Part shown: one piece after another, positions 1 to 12,961 of the stretch
How the letters are laid out: each line of letters starts with the position of its first letter
Position numbering within the stretch: the first letter of the stretch is position 1
Source: Edaphochlamys debaryana
Lineage: Eukaryota > Chlorophyta > Chlorophyceae > Chlamydomonadales
DNA length: 64,000 bases
Assembly: GCA_016858145.1 (NCBI GenBank)
Contig: JAEHOE010000028.1
Location: 977,852 to 1,041,851 of the forward strand
Direction of reading: 5' to 3'
Made by a program: the position numbers and the translations under genes
Notes under the pieces: model-generated
What the model saw: the letters and a program-made list of their open reading frames with translations, nothing else
What the model was told of the DNA's origin: nothing
The model's database searches: none

Positions 1-183
1 GATCGATGCGTGCACGGGTGGTTGCCAACGGGCGTGGGATGGCGCTTCGAGGCCAGACGATGTGGGTCGATGCTGACTGGGGGTAAAGGGCTTGAGGCAG
101 TGCCGTAATAGGTTGCAGCTTGCGGTTGCTTGCGTGTGTGACTCACATGAGCTCTCCTGCCCCGCCGCTTTGCCCCATTACAG

Positions 184-2419
184 GGCTCGGTATGGGCGGC
201 GAGGGTGGTCCCGCGCCCGGCGCAGAAGGGCTCACGGGAGTGCTCATACAGATGCAGGTGGGTTTGCCTGGGCTTGCAAGAGCCCCCGAACCTGCCGGAT
301 CAGTCTCTGCCGCGTCACCCCCTTTGCTCCCCTTCCTCTGCCGTCTGCCCTCCACCTCACCCCACCTTTCCTCACCCCGTCCCTCCTTTCCTGCCCACTC
401 GACCCACATCGCCAACCCACATCGCAACCCCAGGAGGAGCAGTCCAAAATCCGCGAGGAGTTCTCCCGCCAGGCGGCGGCCATGGAAAAGTTTGCCAACG
501 AGGCCGGCCGCGCCATCGGCGACCGCAACAGCGCATGGAACGAGCTGCAGTCCGTACAGCAACTGCTAGCAGCCGGGCTAGCCGGGGAGCCCATCCCCGG
601 CTTGCCAGGCCCGGCCGGCGCGGGCGCCGCGCCCGGCGCCGCGGCCTTCCCGGGCGGTGTCGGCATGGGTGCCGGTGACATGACGTCGAGCCTCATGGTG
701 ATCGATACCCACATGGTCTCGAAGGACGTAAACACCATTCCCGAGGAGCTGCCGCAGCCGGTGGCCTCCGAGGTGCTGCGCCGCAACAACACGGACCCGG
801 GGCCCAAGGGCGAGGGCCGCGGCGGCGGCGGCGGGGCGCCGCCCGGCCTGCAGCGGGACCTTTCGTTCGACGGCGCCATCCTCAGCGGCTACAGCAACGG
901 CATGAACGGCGGCAGATACCAGGTGAGCGTGGTGCCATGTGGGGCCGGCAACCGGGGTGGGCGCTCTCCATCACGAGAGAAGAACGCCAGAACGTGGACT
1001 GCCTCGGCCCATAAACAGACCGCTCACAGTTAGCTGCTGAGCTGGCTGATATCAATGACAGTTTGCAGATCAACTAAGCACACCTTGGACCGCAACGTCT
1101 TGTGCCTGACTTCTTGCCCGCGCCTCATGCAGTCGCAGGTCCGATCCGCTGGCGCGGCTCCCCAAGGGCGCAACTTCCGGTCCGGCATCCCGCTTCCACC
1201 GGGCGTGGGCCCGCCCCGCAGCGGCCCGCCCCTGGCGCCCATGCAGCGCGGGGCCTACGGCGCCCTCAGCCCCATCCCGGAGCCGCCGCCCATCAAGAGC
1301 CGGTACAACACGTTTATGGACGGCGAGGGAGCAGGCGGCGGCGGGGGCGGCGGAGGGTATCGCGGCAACCCACGCAACCTGGCGCCGCTCGACTTTGACG
1401 ATAAGCCCATATCGCCGCGCGCGATTCTTCGAGCCGACCACCTCCCCAGCCCGACGAAGCACGGGCGTGGGGGGCGAGGGAGTGCCGGCGGCGCGGGCCC
1501 CGGCGGGCGAGGGAGAGGCGCGGGTGGCGGCGGCGGGCCGCCGGAGCGAGGACGGGGGCCGCCGGGCGGTGGCAGGGGCTTGTCGCCTCCGGGCCGCGCG
1601 GGCCGGGGCAGCGGCGGCGGCGCGCGCAGTCCGGGGGCGGGGTCGCCGCATGGCGGCTTGCCGCCGGTGCCCCAGGGGCTTGCTCGCGGCCATGCAGCAC
1701 GGCGAAGCGCCGAGGGCCTCCAGAACATCCTAGCGCAGCGCAAGCGTCGCAGCAACGCCGGCGCCAGCGAGGACGGCGGCGGGCCGTACGGCAGCCCGCC
1801 TGGCGGGTACGGCGGCAACAGCTGGGACGAGATCCCGGCGGTCGCTGGGCGGCAGGGCAAGTCCTCCAGCCCGCCGCTGCCCCCTCTGCCACCGCACTAC
1901 GGAGGCTACCCCCGCAGCCGGGAACCCTCAAACCCGGGGAACGTGCCTCTAAGCGGCGGCGGCCGACGCGGAAGTGTCGGCGGCGGGCCGGGCCACCGGT
2001 ACAGCGGCGGCGGCGGCGGGCCGGGGCACCGCATGAGCAGCAACGGCGGCGGCCCGCCGCCGCCGCCCGCCATGCCGCGCGCGATCACGCCGCCCATGGA
2101 GGTCGTGCGTGGGGCACTGGACGAGATCACGGCGCTCCTGGCGGACCCCAGCTTACTAAGCAGCGACGGTGGCGGCGCGCCCGATGGGCTCGGGCCCAGC
2201 GATGGCGGCGCACGTGGGCTGTACCGCGGCGAGAGCGACGCCGGGAGGGGCTTGTACCGAGGGGACAGTGACGTGATGAGGGCGGTGTTGGCGGCGGCGG
2301 CGCGAGGCGCGAGCCGGGGCAACAGCGCTGGCGCTGGTGAGGACGACCTCTACGGCGCGCCGCCACGCAAGCCGGTCCAAGCCGGCAAGCGCGTCGGCGC
2401 GGGCCGAGCAGACGGTTAG
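184..2419 (+). CDS. 3' part of a Gly/Pro-rich protein with a short coiled coil (partial)
   Basis: Three exons are visible: 184-257, 434-922 and 1133-2419 (stop TAG 2417-2419). All are bounded by AG/GT and join in phase. Exon 184-257 starts inside a codon, so the gene begins left of the window. The protein opens with a charged helical stretch (EEQSKIREEFSRQ, MEKFANEAGRAIG) that looks like a coiled coil. It then becomes low complexity: Gly/Pro/Arg-rich with Gly runs, and two RGLYRGESD/RGLYRGDSD-like repeats near the C-terminus. I recognise no enzymatic domain. The composition would suit a scaffold or RNA-binding disordered tail, but that is inference. Antisense frames here are open only because of GC-rich codon use. 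The exon structure is well supported; the function is unknown. Confidence 0.75.
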
Positions 2420-3144
2420 TCGCGTGGGCCATGTTCGGCCCTTAAGGCTTCTAGCGGTTTGGCAGTTTGTATGACGTGGGGACTCATGGACGAGCATGCA
2501 CTGAGGCCTGAACTGGGGCACGATGCGAGGTGGGATACAGAGCTCGGAGAGATTGTGACGGATGACGAACGGCGAGCAGGGGCTAGCGTGGCGTACGGTA
2601 TGGCGCCGGCGGCAGCCCCTGATACCTACGGACACTGGTGACGGCGCGGAACTCATGACGCTGCATTGCTGACTGGTTAGGCATATGTTGACTGTCGCGT
2701 TAGAAGGGACCGCTCAAGAGCGCATCCCTTGACGGCTGGAGCTTGGGTTGAGGGTGTGGATAGAGAGGGATGACGGATGCTGAAGTGCTGTGCACACAAG
2801 GGAATGTAGTAGGCCATGGCATGTTGATAACGGTCATGGCTGCAACACGAAGCCATGAGTGCCATGCATACAATGCAGGCAACAATGCCGCACCTCGCAG
2901 AGCTGGCCAAAGGTCCAAGCCGTCATGCACAGAGAGCGGGTGAGTGGTAGGGCACAGATGAAAGGGTGCAAGGACGGCATGGAGCAGGAGGCTCCTGGCA
3001 TGGAGCCTGGTCCCTAGTGCCACCCGCGAGCCAAATTGCCCCGCCTCTCCAACTAAGCGCTCCGATCTAAACACCTTATCGGCTATCTACACAATTGCAC
3101 TCTGCAGGCCCGCTCTATGCGTCCTGCTCCACTCTGCTTCGGCC
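2420..3144. other. Intergenic region or 3' UTR
   Basis: I see no coding exon or RNA gene. The left part is presumably the 3' UTR of the preceding gene. No TGTAA signal was found by eye. A pyrimidine-rich AG near 3105 could be a splice acceptor if the next gene has an untranslated first exon. Confidence 0.4.
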
Positions 3145-6100
3145 ATGGAGGCATCCTTGGGCGCTCTGCGGGGCTACACGGCAGCCGCTGACGCCTACCT
3201 TCAGACTGTCAAGGGTGCTTGGCCAGGCTCTGTGGGCGCAGCCGACGCTGAGCTTGGTGCCGCCAGTCGGAGGTTGAAGGGGACCATGCCAGCTGGCATC
3301 GGCATCGGCGAGGTTCTCCGCGTGCTCGACGCTCCCAGCAACTGCGATGTTCAGGATAGCCTGGCCTGGCTGCAAGCAGTCGCAATCAGCAAGTCCGTTC
3401 CGGCTTGGGTGGGGCTCGTGGGCCAGGCCACAGGGCTGATGTCAGCGCCATCGGGAGCGATGTGCACTCAGGCGTGCACGCTGGCGTGCGAGCTGGCCTG
3501 GATGCTCAATCTGGCGGCTGTGGCGACCTGCATCGTGGGGACTGCACTCGTCAACGGCGACTTCGGACCGCCATCAGCCAGGCCTCCAACCACGGCGGTG
3601 CGGCCGCGGGGGCCGTCTCGGCTGCCCTTGACCAACTCTTCCTGCCGCAACAACCACCCCTCCTGACCGCCTGCACCAAGCTCCTGGCCAAGGCTTGCGG
3701 AGCTGATCAGGCCTGGTCAAACAAGGCCGACCTTCCGAGCCTTGTGGGGGGCCTAAGCAGCCTGGCTGTGGCAGCGCTGAGAGTCGTGGGGGTGACCCTC
3801 ACCAAGGAGGTTCCGTGGGCGGGCAGGGTCAAACTCTGGAGGGCGGAGGGCCCGGGCAGCTTCCCCAACCTGAGGAGCCCCGCCGCCAAGTCCGTGGTGG
3901 AGGGGCTGGAGCGCAATGGCCTGCTGGAGGTGCGTGCAACAGTCATGGAGGGCTTGGTCACGCGCAATTGCATGGAGTGAGGGGCCTAAGCTGCGGGCCT
4001 AAGCTGCGGGCCTAAGCTGCGGGCACGGTGCTGAATCTCGGCTGCCCCGGGTCTTCCTTTGCCTTGCAGGAACTGGCCACCGTCGTCACTTCTCAGAAGC
4101 CTCGAGCCGGCGCTGACCAGGTGTGACGTCAGCAGGGGCGGGATGTCTGGGGCCCAAGGTATTCAACGGGTGCGCTTCGTAGCCCCCGACCACCTCCACC
4201 CCTTGACGGTGGGAAGTTGTAATGTTGGGCGCGCCGCTGGCGCCGGTTTCGGATACCGCCACGTGTGCCTCCTCTGGCCCCTTGCAGGCCGTCGCTGCCC
4301 AGTTCCTCCTGCAAGCAGCCCTCAACACGTGCCGCTGCCTGTCTCTACTGGCCACGCCAGCGGATGTCAGCATCGACACAGACCCGCCGCCGCTGCTGCA
4401 ACAGACCATGGCCATTCTGCGCGGACCCCGGGTATCCCGATACCTGGACTGGGGCCTGGACCTGATGGCAGCGGAGGCGGGGTTACTCGAGGAGGCGGGC
4501 GGCGGCAGCGGCAGCGGGGCTAGGGGCCGGCCGGTCTGGCTGCGCACGCCCGCCGATGACGTCAGCTGGCGCCTGCACCTCATGCATGCAGCCGCCTCGT
4601 CGTACCGGTACCAGATCTGGTACGGCACCAATGCCGACGCCGCCTGTGCCATGGCCGCGGAGGTGCCCCGGCGACTTGCGCGTGCCGCCGAGGCCTTCGT
4701 ACGGCTGTACGGCAACGACGAGGCCCGCAGTGCCGTCTGCCGCGTGAGGTACGCAGCCGAAACGATCCGCCGCCTATTGTTCACGGCTCTCGAGGCACTG
4801 GACCGGCTGGAGCGCGCTGGACAAGGCCAGCGCCTGCCGACAGCGACGGTGGCGGCGGCTTCCGTGGGGGCCCTGGCGGCAGCTTGCTGCCTCGACCTAG
4901 ACACCGACGAGGCAGCTGCACAGCTGCTGCTAGAAGTACCGAGAGAGCTGCTCGGCATCCTGGCAGATGGTGGGGTCGTGAGGTTTGCAACTTCTGCGGC
5001 GATGCTGAAGAGTGAGCTGTGTAGTGCCTCACTATTACGATGGGCTTTACCTGCTTCATCCTTCACCAACCCCTACCGTCCATGTCCCCGCGCTGCCGCA
5101 GAGGTCGAGATGCTGAGGCCAGAGCAGCAGTCCGCCGCTGCCGCCGCCGCCGCCCGCGCCCGCCTGCTGACCTCACTCGACGTCTGCGCACGGCTGGCTG
5201 CGCGGCGCGGCGGCGCCACTCAGCTCGCTGGCTTCCTGCCTAACTCCGCTCTGACCAGCCTGCTGCCTCCTGTGCTTGAGGTTGCGATCTTGAAGCCAGA
5301 GCAAGCGGATGGCCGCGGGGACGGTGGCGGTGGCGGCGAGGCGGGCAGCGCCAGGAGGGCAAGGGAGCAGCTGGGGTTCCTCGTCACACAGGCTAAGGCG
5401 GCGCGTTCCTCCGCTGAGCAGTCGTGCCGTGCGCTGAAACCGGCGCGCGGTGGCCGTGGCAGGGCGGCAGCGGCGGCAGAGGCAGTCGGCGCGGCGGCGG
5501 TAAAGGCGGCAGCGCTGGCGGAGGGCGCGTTTGCGTTCTGGGCGGCGCTGGCGGACCGTTGCGTGCTGCAGCCCCAGGTCTGCGGCAAGCAGCTCCAGCG
5601 CAGCGCGATCTCCGCCGAGGCCCAGGCCCGGCGTGACGCGCTGCGGGCCGTGCTCGTCAAGTGTACGGCAACTGCCGTACCTTCATTCGTGCGGCTCCTT
5701 GACGCGCTGGCGGCGGCGCTGGGCGGCGGCGGTGGCGGAGCCCGCGCCCCGGCAGCCCTAACCGACGCCGCGGCGGCGACCGCTGTCACTGCGGTAACGG
5801 CGTTTGGTGAGGGGTGCATCCTGCTGCAGCGCGTCGCCCGCTGCGTGCCGGCGGCGGAGGTTCAGCGGCTGCTGGGGCCGGACCTCCTGCTGCGGCTGCT
5901 GGCGGCGGGGTGTGGGCTGGTGGCCGTCCTTCAGCCCCTGGTGGCGTCAGAGGACAGGGGCGCGGGGCTGACCCACACGCTGGCAGCGGCAACAAACAGC
6001 GGCATGGAGGTGTGCGCCGGGGTCACAGAGCCCCTGACCGGCGAGGTCAAGAACCCCTGGTCCCGACCCATGGCGGCGGTCGCACACGCCACAGACCACC

Positions 6101-6774
6101 CCGCGCTCAGCCCCGGGCTGTGGGCAGCGCTGCGGGCCGCTGCGGTGGCCTCTGCCGCCTCGGACGCCAGCCCGGCTGCCGCCGCCTCCACCTCCGCCGC
6201 TTCGGGGGCCGGCTCTGGAGCCTCAGCGACGCCGGACCTGGCGCCGCTGCTGCGTGTGGTGCAGAGGCTTGAAGCGGGGTCGCCGCTCGAGACCTCCTTC
6301 AGCGCCTGGTTCCAAAGCCTAGCCGCGATGGCCGTGCAAGTCGACAGCGCAGAGGCGTTCCGGCGTCAAGCGGCATCGCTGTCTGAGCAGCTCATGGTTC
6401 GGTTGGAGCCTGATCTCCCTGCCCCGCCGTACAGCGAGCAGGAAGCTGACGTGGACGGCCGGGAGCTGGCGGCGGCGGTGGCGGGCCTTCGCGTGTGCGC
6501 CAATCCGGCGTGTGCGCAGTTTGAGGGGCGGGCGGAGGCCGAGGCGGCGCGCAAGATGTGCGGGGGCTGCCGCTGCGTGCGGTACTGCAGCCCCGCGTGC
6601 CAGGGGGAGCACTGGCAGGGGGCACACAAGGGGGAGTGCAAGACCCTGGCGGCGGAAGCGGCGGCAGCAAAGGCGGGAGCAGACGTTTACGGTGGAGGCG
6701 CGGGCGGCGTACAGTGCGTGGATCGTTGGGTGTACTTCAGGGGATGGCCGGGGGCAGGGGGGATAATGATATAG
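3145..6774 (+). CDS. Large MYND-type zinc-finger protein; apparent frameshift in exon 1
   Basis: Exons: 3145-3929, 4070-4120, then 4288-6774. A probable further intron lies at about 4978-5103 (GTGAGG to AG, 126 nt), but this stretch is also open in frame. The C-terminus holds a MYND zinc finger (about 6495-6640) with CANPAC, KMCGGC, RYCSPACQ, HWQ and HKGEC spaced as in the family; MYND fingers bind proline-rich partner peptides. The rest is Ala/Leu-rich helical sequence of the kind seen in the large MYND-only proteins common in volvocine algae. In exon 1 the coding signal runs in one frame to about 3560 (ending NGDF) and resumes in another (TAISQASN); the exon length fits a single missing base. 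I see no good intron there, so this is either a real lesion or a sequence error. The intron at 3930-4069 contains three tandem 14-bp repeats (about 3985-4025). Confidence 0.75.
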
Positions 6775-7646
6775 CCAGCATACCGTATGACGGGCCCTCA
6801 GCACCCCTGCTCAGCACAGGTGTGCAAAGGATAGTTATGGCAGGCAACGGGTGTACTTCTAGCGGGCAAGAGCTCAAGACAAAGTGCAGCTGGGCAGGGG
6901 TTGAAGCAAAATGCAATCTTGCGGAGAAGGCGGGGGCAGGTCAGGATGCAGATGGCAGGCATGGGGTAGAAGTCATCCACGAAGCGTAGCGTGGGGTCCA
7001 AGCAAAATGTTAGTTACGGATGACAAGGCCGCAGGCATGTGGTGAGCAAGGCTAAGGAGATGTATTGCAGGAGCGGTTGTGTGGCATTCTGGAGCCTACT
7101 GACGGATGAGTAGGGCGTCAAGGTGACACCCGCCCTGATGGACACGCAACTGGCATGAGTGCCCCCCGCCGCCTGCCCCGAGGGCCCTGACCACCCTGAC
7201 CGACCCTGACTGCGCGAAGCCGCGGACCCTCTGCACAAGCGGTCAAGCGCCCTTTGCGGGCTGCAAACCCACCCAACACAGCGGCTAACGTCAACGCCAT
7301 ACGGGGTGCCTGCGCTGGAGCACAGGAGCAGCCCGCCTCAAAACCGGGGCGGTTGGGCACAACGCCGGGTTATCGTCTGGCCTTCCCAGTGCGAGTTCCC
7401 GCCGTTTATGCCCGCCCAGCCGAGCTGGCTAACAGCTCTACATGTGATAGGTGGCATCGCACAACGCAGCTACGTACTGCACGCGATGAGGTGCCCGGTC
7501 AACATTCAGTTCCAGCCTTTCCAGTAATACTTGCCTCCACACCACGCATAGCGAGCATAGTGCTTGCCATCGTATACTGGTGATAAGTCCTCTCGCTCTT
7601 ATTTATATCGTCTCGCCGCAAGGGCCCTTCTGGACAACACAGCGAG
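6775..7646. other. Intergenic region
   Basis: Presumably holds the 3' UTR of the MYND gene and the promoter and 5' UTR of the next gene. I see no convincing ORF, RNA gene, repeat or TGTAA signal. Confidence 0.4.
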
Positions 7647-10600
7647 ATGGCTCCGAAGCAAAGCGAGATCCACAACGCGCTGAACGACCCCAATGTTGCG
7701 GTCGAGGTAAGGGCGACAGATACGGACGTAGCGCTCGCTTGCGGAGAGCGCTATGAGTGGATGTGCCGGAACCGCTTGCACGCGCCCCGCTTCGTCGTCG
7801 AGGCCAGCAGCGAGCGACCACAAGCTGCTATTAGGCTAGGCATGTTTTTCGAGCAAACCCCGCGCGGTTACGCGGGCGTCCGAGGACGTCGGCGTGCCCA
7901 CACCCCGCTCTCCGTGCCACGGACCGCTGACCCCGCTCGCCTGAAGCGTCCTCACTGAGCTTGATTTCGCTACCGTTCTTCCCGCGCAGATCGCCGTTGG
8001 GCCTCCATTTGCGCAGCTGGTACCCCAGAAGCAGGGCAGCGGGCTGGTCATTGGGCACCACTTCGTCACTGGAACCCAGCCCAAGCGGTGAGCATCCTGC
8101 CGCTCCGCGTTCGTCTCTGTCAGTCTGTGCTCCTTCCTGCTGACCACACAGGCCGGCATACTTACGCCTGGTACACAGTGCTGAAAGAAGGATACCGAGC
8201 CCACCCTCTCCCAACCCACATGGCCCAGCCTCGTCTTCCATTCCCGCCCCTTGGCCCCGCCCCACACCCTTTGATGCCCTCCCCCTCTCCCCTGTCCTCC
8301 CGACCCCCCCCCCCCCGACCACCACCCTTCCCTCCCGCATTGCCCTCCCCCTCTCCTCTTTCCCGCGTCCCGCTCCCCCTACCCTCCCCCTTTCCCCTCA
8401 GTTTCATCATGAAGAAGGCCCACCTCTCCAACGATGACTACCGGGTGTGGGAGTCTCCCGGGGGGCAGCTCATCGCCGTGTCGCACCACCTGGGTGAGGG
8501 GGTGGGGGCGGGGGCGGCGCTGGGTAGGGGTCTGAAGGCATGAGGGCCCGTGCAGGGGATGTGGGGAAGGGGCTGGTGGTCAGCAGGGTCTTCGGCGGGA
8601 GGGGTGCCTTGGGTCTGGGTAAGGCTGGCGGCGTGTGGCGTGGGAAGAGGGCAGCGCTTGAGGTCAGGTGGCAAGGTTGCGGGTTTGGCGCCTCATCCGT
8701 GACCATCTGGGTCGGCTGGCGGCTGGTCACCATGTCTGACTCCTCAAGCGTGAAATGCTCAGAAGGATCCCTCGCAGGCGGTTTCCGGTTGACCCCAAGT
8801 GTTCAGCACGAACACATGAGTGCACGGCAACATAGCGTCCAGTCAGCAGTACTAAGCAAACTGGCGGGCCGGGTCTGGGATCTGAGCATCTGACGTAGTG
8901 CGGCACCCCCCCGCGTCCCAACCGCAGGCAAGAACCCCTACGACGCCCTTGACCCCCTGGGCGTGAGCAATGCCGTGCAGCACCACAACAACAAGGCAAG
9001 CCGGGGAGGGGGGGAACAGGCTGGGGGCTGCGAGGGCCAGGCAATGAAGGCAAGGTCTGGGCAGTGGCTGCTGAGGCTGGTTTGCGGACTGGGAGAGGAT
9101 GCACGAGGGGAGGGAGCCCCGCGTGGCGGGACGCGGGCGGTGCGCGGCGGAAGCGTCAGGACACCGCTGGCTCTTGCAGATGGGGGTAGCTGCCCGGGTG
9201 GTCAGGCGACATGCGATGTGGGTCGGATCGCCCCGGGGCTTGCCCTGGGTCTCTGGCTTCCCATCCCCAGCTGGACCCAGCTGGACCCGTCTCGAGAGCC
9301 GGACTGACCCCCCCGCCACGTGCCACCTCCCTTCTCCCTCCCCATCCCTAGCTGGGCGAGTGGGAGTCCATCTGCCACGTCTCCGGCTACCGGGGCATGC
9401 CGGCGATCAAGATCCGCCCCAAGACCGCCTCCATGCACGGAAGGCAGTACGTGCAGGTGCGTGGCGTGGCGTGGCATGCACGGTCTGGGGGCTGGGGGCT
9501 GGCGGCTGGGGACGAGGCAGCGCCACGTGTCCAGGGTGCGGTGGTACGGGACGGCGCCAAGGCCTGCCCTCACTCACCTCCCCGGAGGCAGCGCCCCCCC
9601 CCCCCCCCCGCTGCACCTGTAGCAAGCAAACACTGATTACCCCGCCGTGCTCCCCCCGTCAACCCCCTTCCACCCACGCACCCCCCGCCCCAGGACAACT
9701 CGGGCAACCAGACCTTCTGCAACGTGGGCAAGGAGTCGCGGCTCAAGTCGCTGTCCATCCGCCACAACCTGGCGGTGCGCCGCGGCAAGGAGAAGGAGCT
9801 GCTCTACAGGTGGGTGGGCGGAGGGAGGGAGGGAGGAATGGGGAGAGTAAGGCGTGCGTGCGTTGTTGAGAGGAGCTGGGGGAAGGGATGGAAGGCAAAG
9901 AGGGAGGGGCAGGGCTCCAGGTATGCGTGTGCGTTCAGGGGAAAGAGGGAGGGGCTTTGCAGGTGCGGGCGTGCGGGGAGCGGAGGGCACAAGAGAGGAC
10001 TAAGGGCCGTGGGAGCCGCGTGGGGAAGGGCAGGGTGCCGATGCCTTGCTGTTCTTCCTTCGTCCGCCCCGCAGGATCCTGATCGACATGGCGGGCCGCA
10101 CCATGCAGGTAGGCCCTGCTCCTGCTCCCCTCTTCTCCTGCATGCTGTTGTGGGCGGTGTCCACGTCTCCACCTGTCGCCAGAGCCCTCCAGCCCCTTCG
10201 CGGCCCGCATTCAACGCGCCTGGTGCCCCGCCCCGCCCGACCCAGATCGTCAACCCGGAGGGCGAGATGGTGGCCTTCGTGACCAAGACCGTGGAGGTGC
10301 GTGCTGCGTTGCATACGGCGTACCGTACTACCGCCGTACACCACAACCAGCACGCAGACCACACTTCTCTATACCCGCACGCGTCCACACGACGCGCAGC
10401 CGTGTGCACTGCCCACCGGGCTTCGAGGCACACTCACACCACCACCCCACCCCAAGCCCGCCCACAAAACCTGTCTCGACAACCATCCACCCCACCAACC
10501 CCCACCAACCGCGTGTACCAACCGCCTTTCACAACCAACAGGCGCTGCTGCTCAACGCCGCGTTCGGGCACGGTAGCGAGCTCAGCATCGACGTGGCCCC

Positions 10601-11843
10601 GGGCGTGGACTGGAGCGCCATGCTGGCCATCGTGCTGGCCACCAAGCAGGTGGGCGGTTGGGACCGTTAGGGTGGTTGGGACGGTAAGGACCGGTAGGGT
10701 GGTTGGGACGGAAAGGACCGGTAGGGTGGTTGGGACCGATGGGACGGTGGGGATCGTGAGGGTTAGTTGGGGGAGGTCCGCGCCAGAGGTGGGAAGGGGT
10801 TTCGGGTTGGGTGGCTTATTTGGGGTGGGCGGTGGGCGGCTGGTCGCCAGGGGGGTGGGTGCTGCTTCTGTGGCTTGTCCCCTGCCCTGCTCCCGAGCCT
10901 CTGCCAACCCCTTTCCCTGCTCTTTGCCATCGTTTGATCAGGTCGGGGCGCACTTCGTCAAGGTGAGGGGTGGGAGGTTGGAAAGGGGATGCCGCGAGGG
11001 GATACCGGTAGGGTGTGCCTGGCGAAAAGGACTAAGGGTGGCGTGGCGCGCTGAGGCCACCAAGGACATCACTGCTGAAGCTCTCGGCGCCGGTGAACGG
11101 CATGAGTGCCCAAGAGCAACGCACACTATGACGGCAGTCCTTGACGCCGGCCCGTGTGCTCTCCGTCCCCTGCCCACCCCCCCAGGACGCGGTCGGCAAC
11201 TTCGTGGTCAGCCCCCTGCAGGTGGGAACGGGCCTTGTGGTCAGGGGCCGTGTGGGTCAAGGGCCTGCTGGGCCATGCCTCTCCCTCGGGCCTGCCTAAT
11301 CTCCTCCCCACCCGCTAGGAAGCCTCCCCGCTAGCCGCCTTGCTGCTGCGTCGCTAGGTCCTCGCACGCCGCTCTTCAGCAACGCTATCGAGAACCTCTG
11401 TCTAGCTAAGCGCCCCCCTCTAACTCTTTCCGCCCCTGCCGCTTCCGCCCCCGACCCCAGGGCGCGGCGGTGGACTACGCCGTCGACGCCGTGGGGGCGC
11501 AGACGCAGGTGGCGCAGGTGAGGCTGGGGCCATGGGGCGGGGGCCGGGCGGGCGTGCAGGTGCGGCGAGGTCGGGAACTTTCCCATGAGATCGGGAACCT
11601 CCCCATGACACGCGCTTGGAGGTCGGGGCCAGGTCTCAAACCCGGGCCCCCTTGCTCCTTCCGCCCGCATACAAATACATCGGCATCGCCCCTCACCCCT
11701 GCTCTCGCCCACATAAACACACATCGGCATCGCCCCTCACCCCTGCTCTCCGCCCCGCACCACCGCAGGCGGGCAAGGCCACCGACCAGGGGCTCAAAGT
11801 GGTGAAGCAGCTGCAGCAGATCTACAACCAGTTCTACAAGTAA
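7647..11843 (+). CDS. LURP-one-related / Tubby C-terminal-like protein, 13 exons
   Basis: Exons: 7647-7706, 7990-8087, 8402-8493, 8928-8995, 9352-9456, 9694-9809, 10075-10108, 10246-10296, 10542-10649, 10942-10962, 11186-11221, 11461-11517, 11769-11843. They total 921 nt (306 aa plus stop) and every junction closes in phase. The C-terminal half reads like a LURP-one beta-barrel: alternating strands with short turns (SIRHNLAVRRGKEKELLYR, MVAFVTKTVE) followed by a hydrophobic helix (SIDVAPGVDWSAMLAIVLAT), the pattern of the buried helix in Tubby C-like folds. Such proteins may bind membrane lipids or act as scaffolds; the role here is unknown. Exon 10 is only 21 nt. The intron after 8995 starts GC rather than GT. 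Start chosen because MAPKQSEIHN splices cleanly into exon 2. Family assignment is from fold-like pattern, not from a search. Confidence 0.75.
10666..10748 (+). repeat. Intronic minisatellite, three copies of a 27-28 bp unit
   Basis: Three successive copies of a unit beginning GTAGGGTGGTTGGGAC lie in intron 9 of the LURP-one-like gene, just after the donor at 10650. Confidence 0.75.
11677..11750 (+). repeat. Intronic tandem duplication, two copies of about 30 bp
   Basis: A stretch beginning ACATCGGCATCGCCCCTC occurs twice about 45 bp apart in the last intron of the LURP-one-like gene. Confidence 0.7.
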
Positions 11844-12961
11844 CGGGCTCGCAGCCCTGTGATCTACGCCCCACGCGGCAAGGCTGGACGTGTTCATGCG
11901 TGTGTTACGCTTGACGGGGGCTGGTGCATTGTGGGTCGGCGGGCCGTCGAGGGCGGCAGACGCGGTGTCATCAATGGGGCCAGACGAAGGTGTCGAGGTG
12001 CGTACGGTGGGAGAAAGCGCGCGCGGGGCAAGGCGTTAAGCGGTGGCGCTTTAGGTCTGCCCGGTTCACACAGTTGCTGTGGTGCTCGAGAGAGGGCCCT
12101 CCCTTGAGCATGAAGAGGTGGCGTTGCAACCGTCAAGGACCTTAAAGGGCCTCTCAGCGCCTGCAGGGTGGCAGGGCCGATACATGCATGTCAGTGTGAT
12201 GACGTTCGACGCATTCGGGCGCTGACTTCGGAGTCTGATACCGGTATGGCTGGGCGCTGCTGGGCCGGCTGACGTGTGCTGGTCGCGGCATGTGAGCTTA
12301 AGGACTGCTTTGTTGTGACTCGTGAGACAAATTGAGAGCGCACGGCCGAGTGGCTGGGTGGATGTCGGCTGCTGGGAAGTTTGGGAGCGGTGCAACTGCG
12401 TGGGGACAGTGCTGAGTCTGTGTGTGCCCCGACACCCCCACGCCCAAGAGTACGTACGTGCAGTGTCCTCCCCTCTGAGCCGTCTGAAGCCAAGACAGCG
12501 AAGCTGGGAGCGAAGCTGGACGTACTCACGTGGGTGTGTCACGGCGTGGATCGTCAGATGGTCGGATGGGCGGCCGGGTGAGTGCGGCTGAAAGCACGCA
12601 GCTTCGGGATGTACCGAGCGCGGACATAATCGGCATGGTCGCGAACTCTGCGTCAGCCTCTTGAAAGCTACAGCACTGACCATCGAGCAGTGGCATGCAC
12701 TGATACGTAAGCGGTCTTCTTGGCCATGGGGGTAAAGTTAGACAATGGGGGGCTGGGCGGGGAAAGTTGGGTTTGCGTACCGCGTGTCACGCGGGCGAAT
12801 ACGGGAGCGAATAAGTTTCGGTCCTGAAACTATGCCTCAGCATTTGGATCTTCGGTTGGCGATGCATTCATGCATGATGCTTCTGATCAACGTTAAGCTG
12901 CTTCTTTGTGGCAGACACAGTATTCCTGGCAAGCGTCAGTCAACACTACAGCCCACGTACC
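11844..12961. other. Intergenic region with 3' UTR and promoter
   Basis: No convincing coding exon or RNA gene was seen on either strand. ORFs at 12066-12683 (-) and 12322-12591 (+) lack family resemblance and splice context. No TGTAA signal was found by eye. Confidence 0.4.

Noticed and set aside
1070..1931. Long minus-strand ORFs opposite the first gene
   Set aside because: Arg/Ala/Pro-rich shadows of the Gly-rich plus-strand exon, without splice or domain support.
9724..11334. 536-codon plus-strand ORF
   Set aside because: It runs through several introns of the LURP-one-like gene. Only the exon pieces in it are coding, and most are in other frames.
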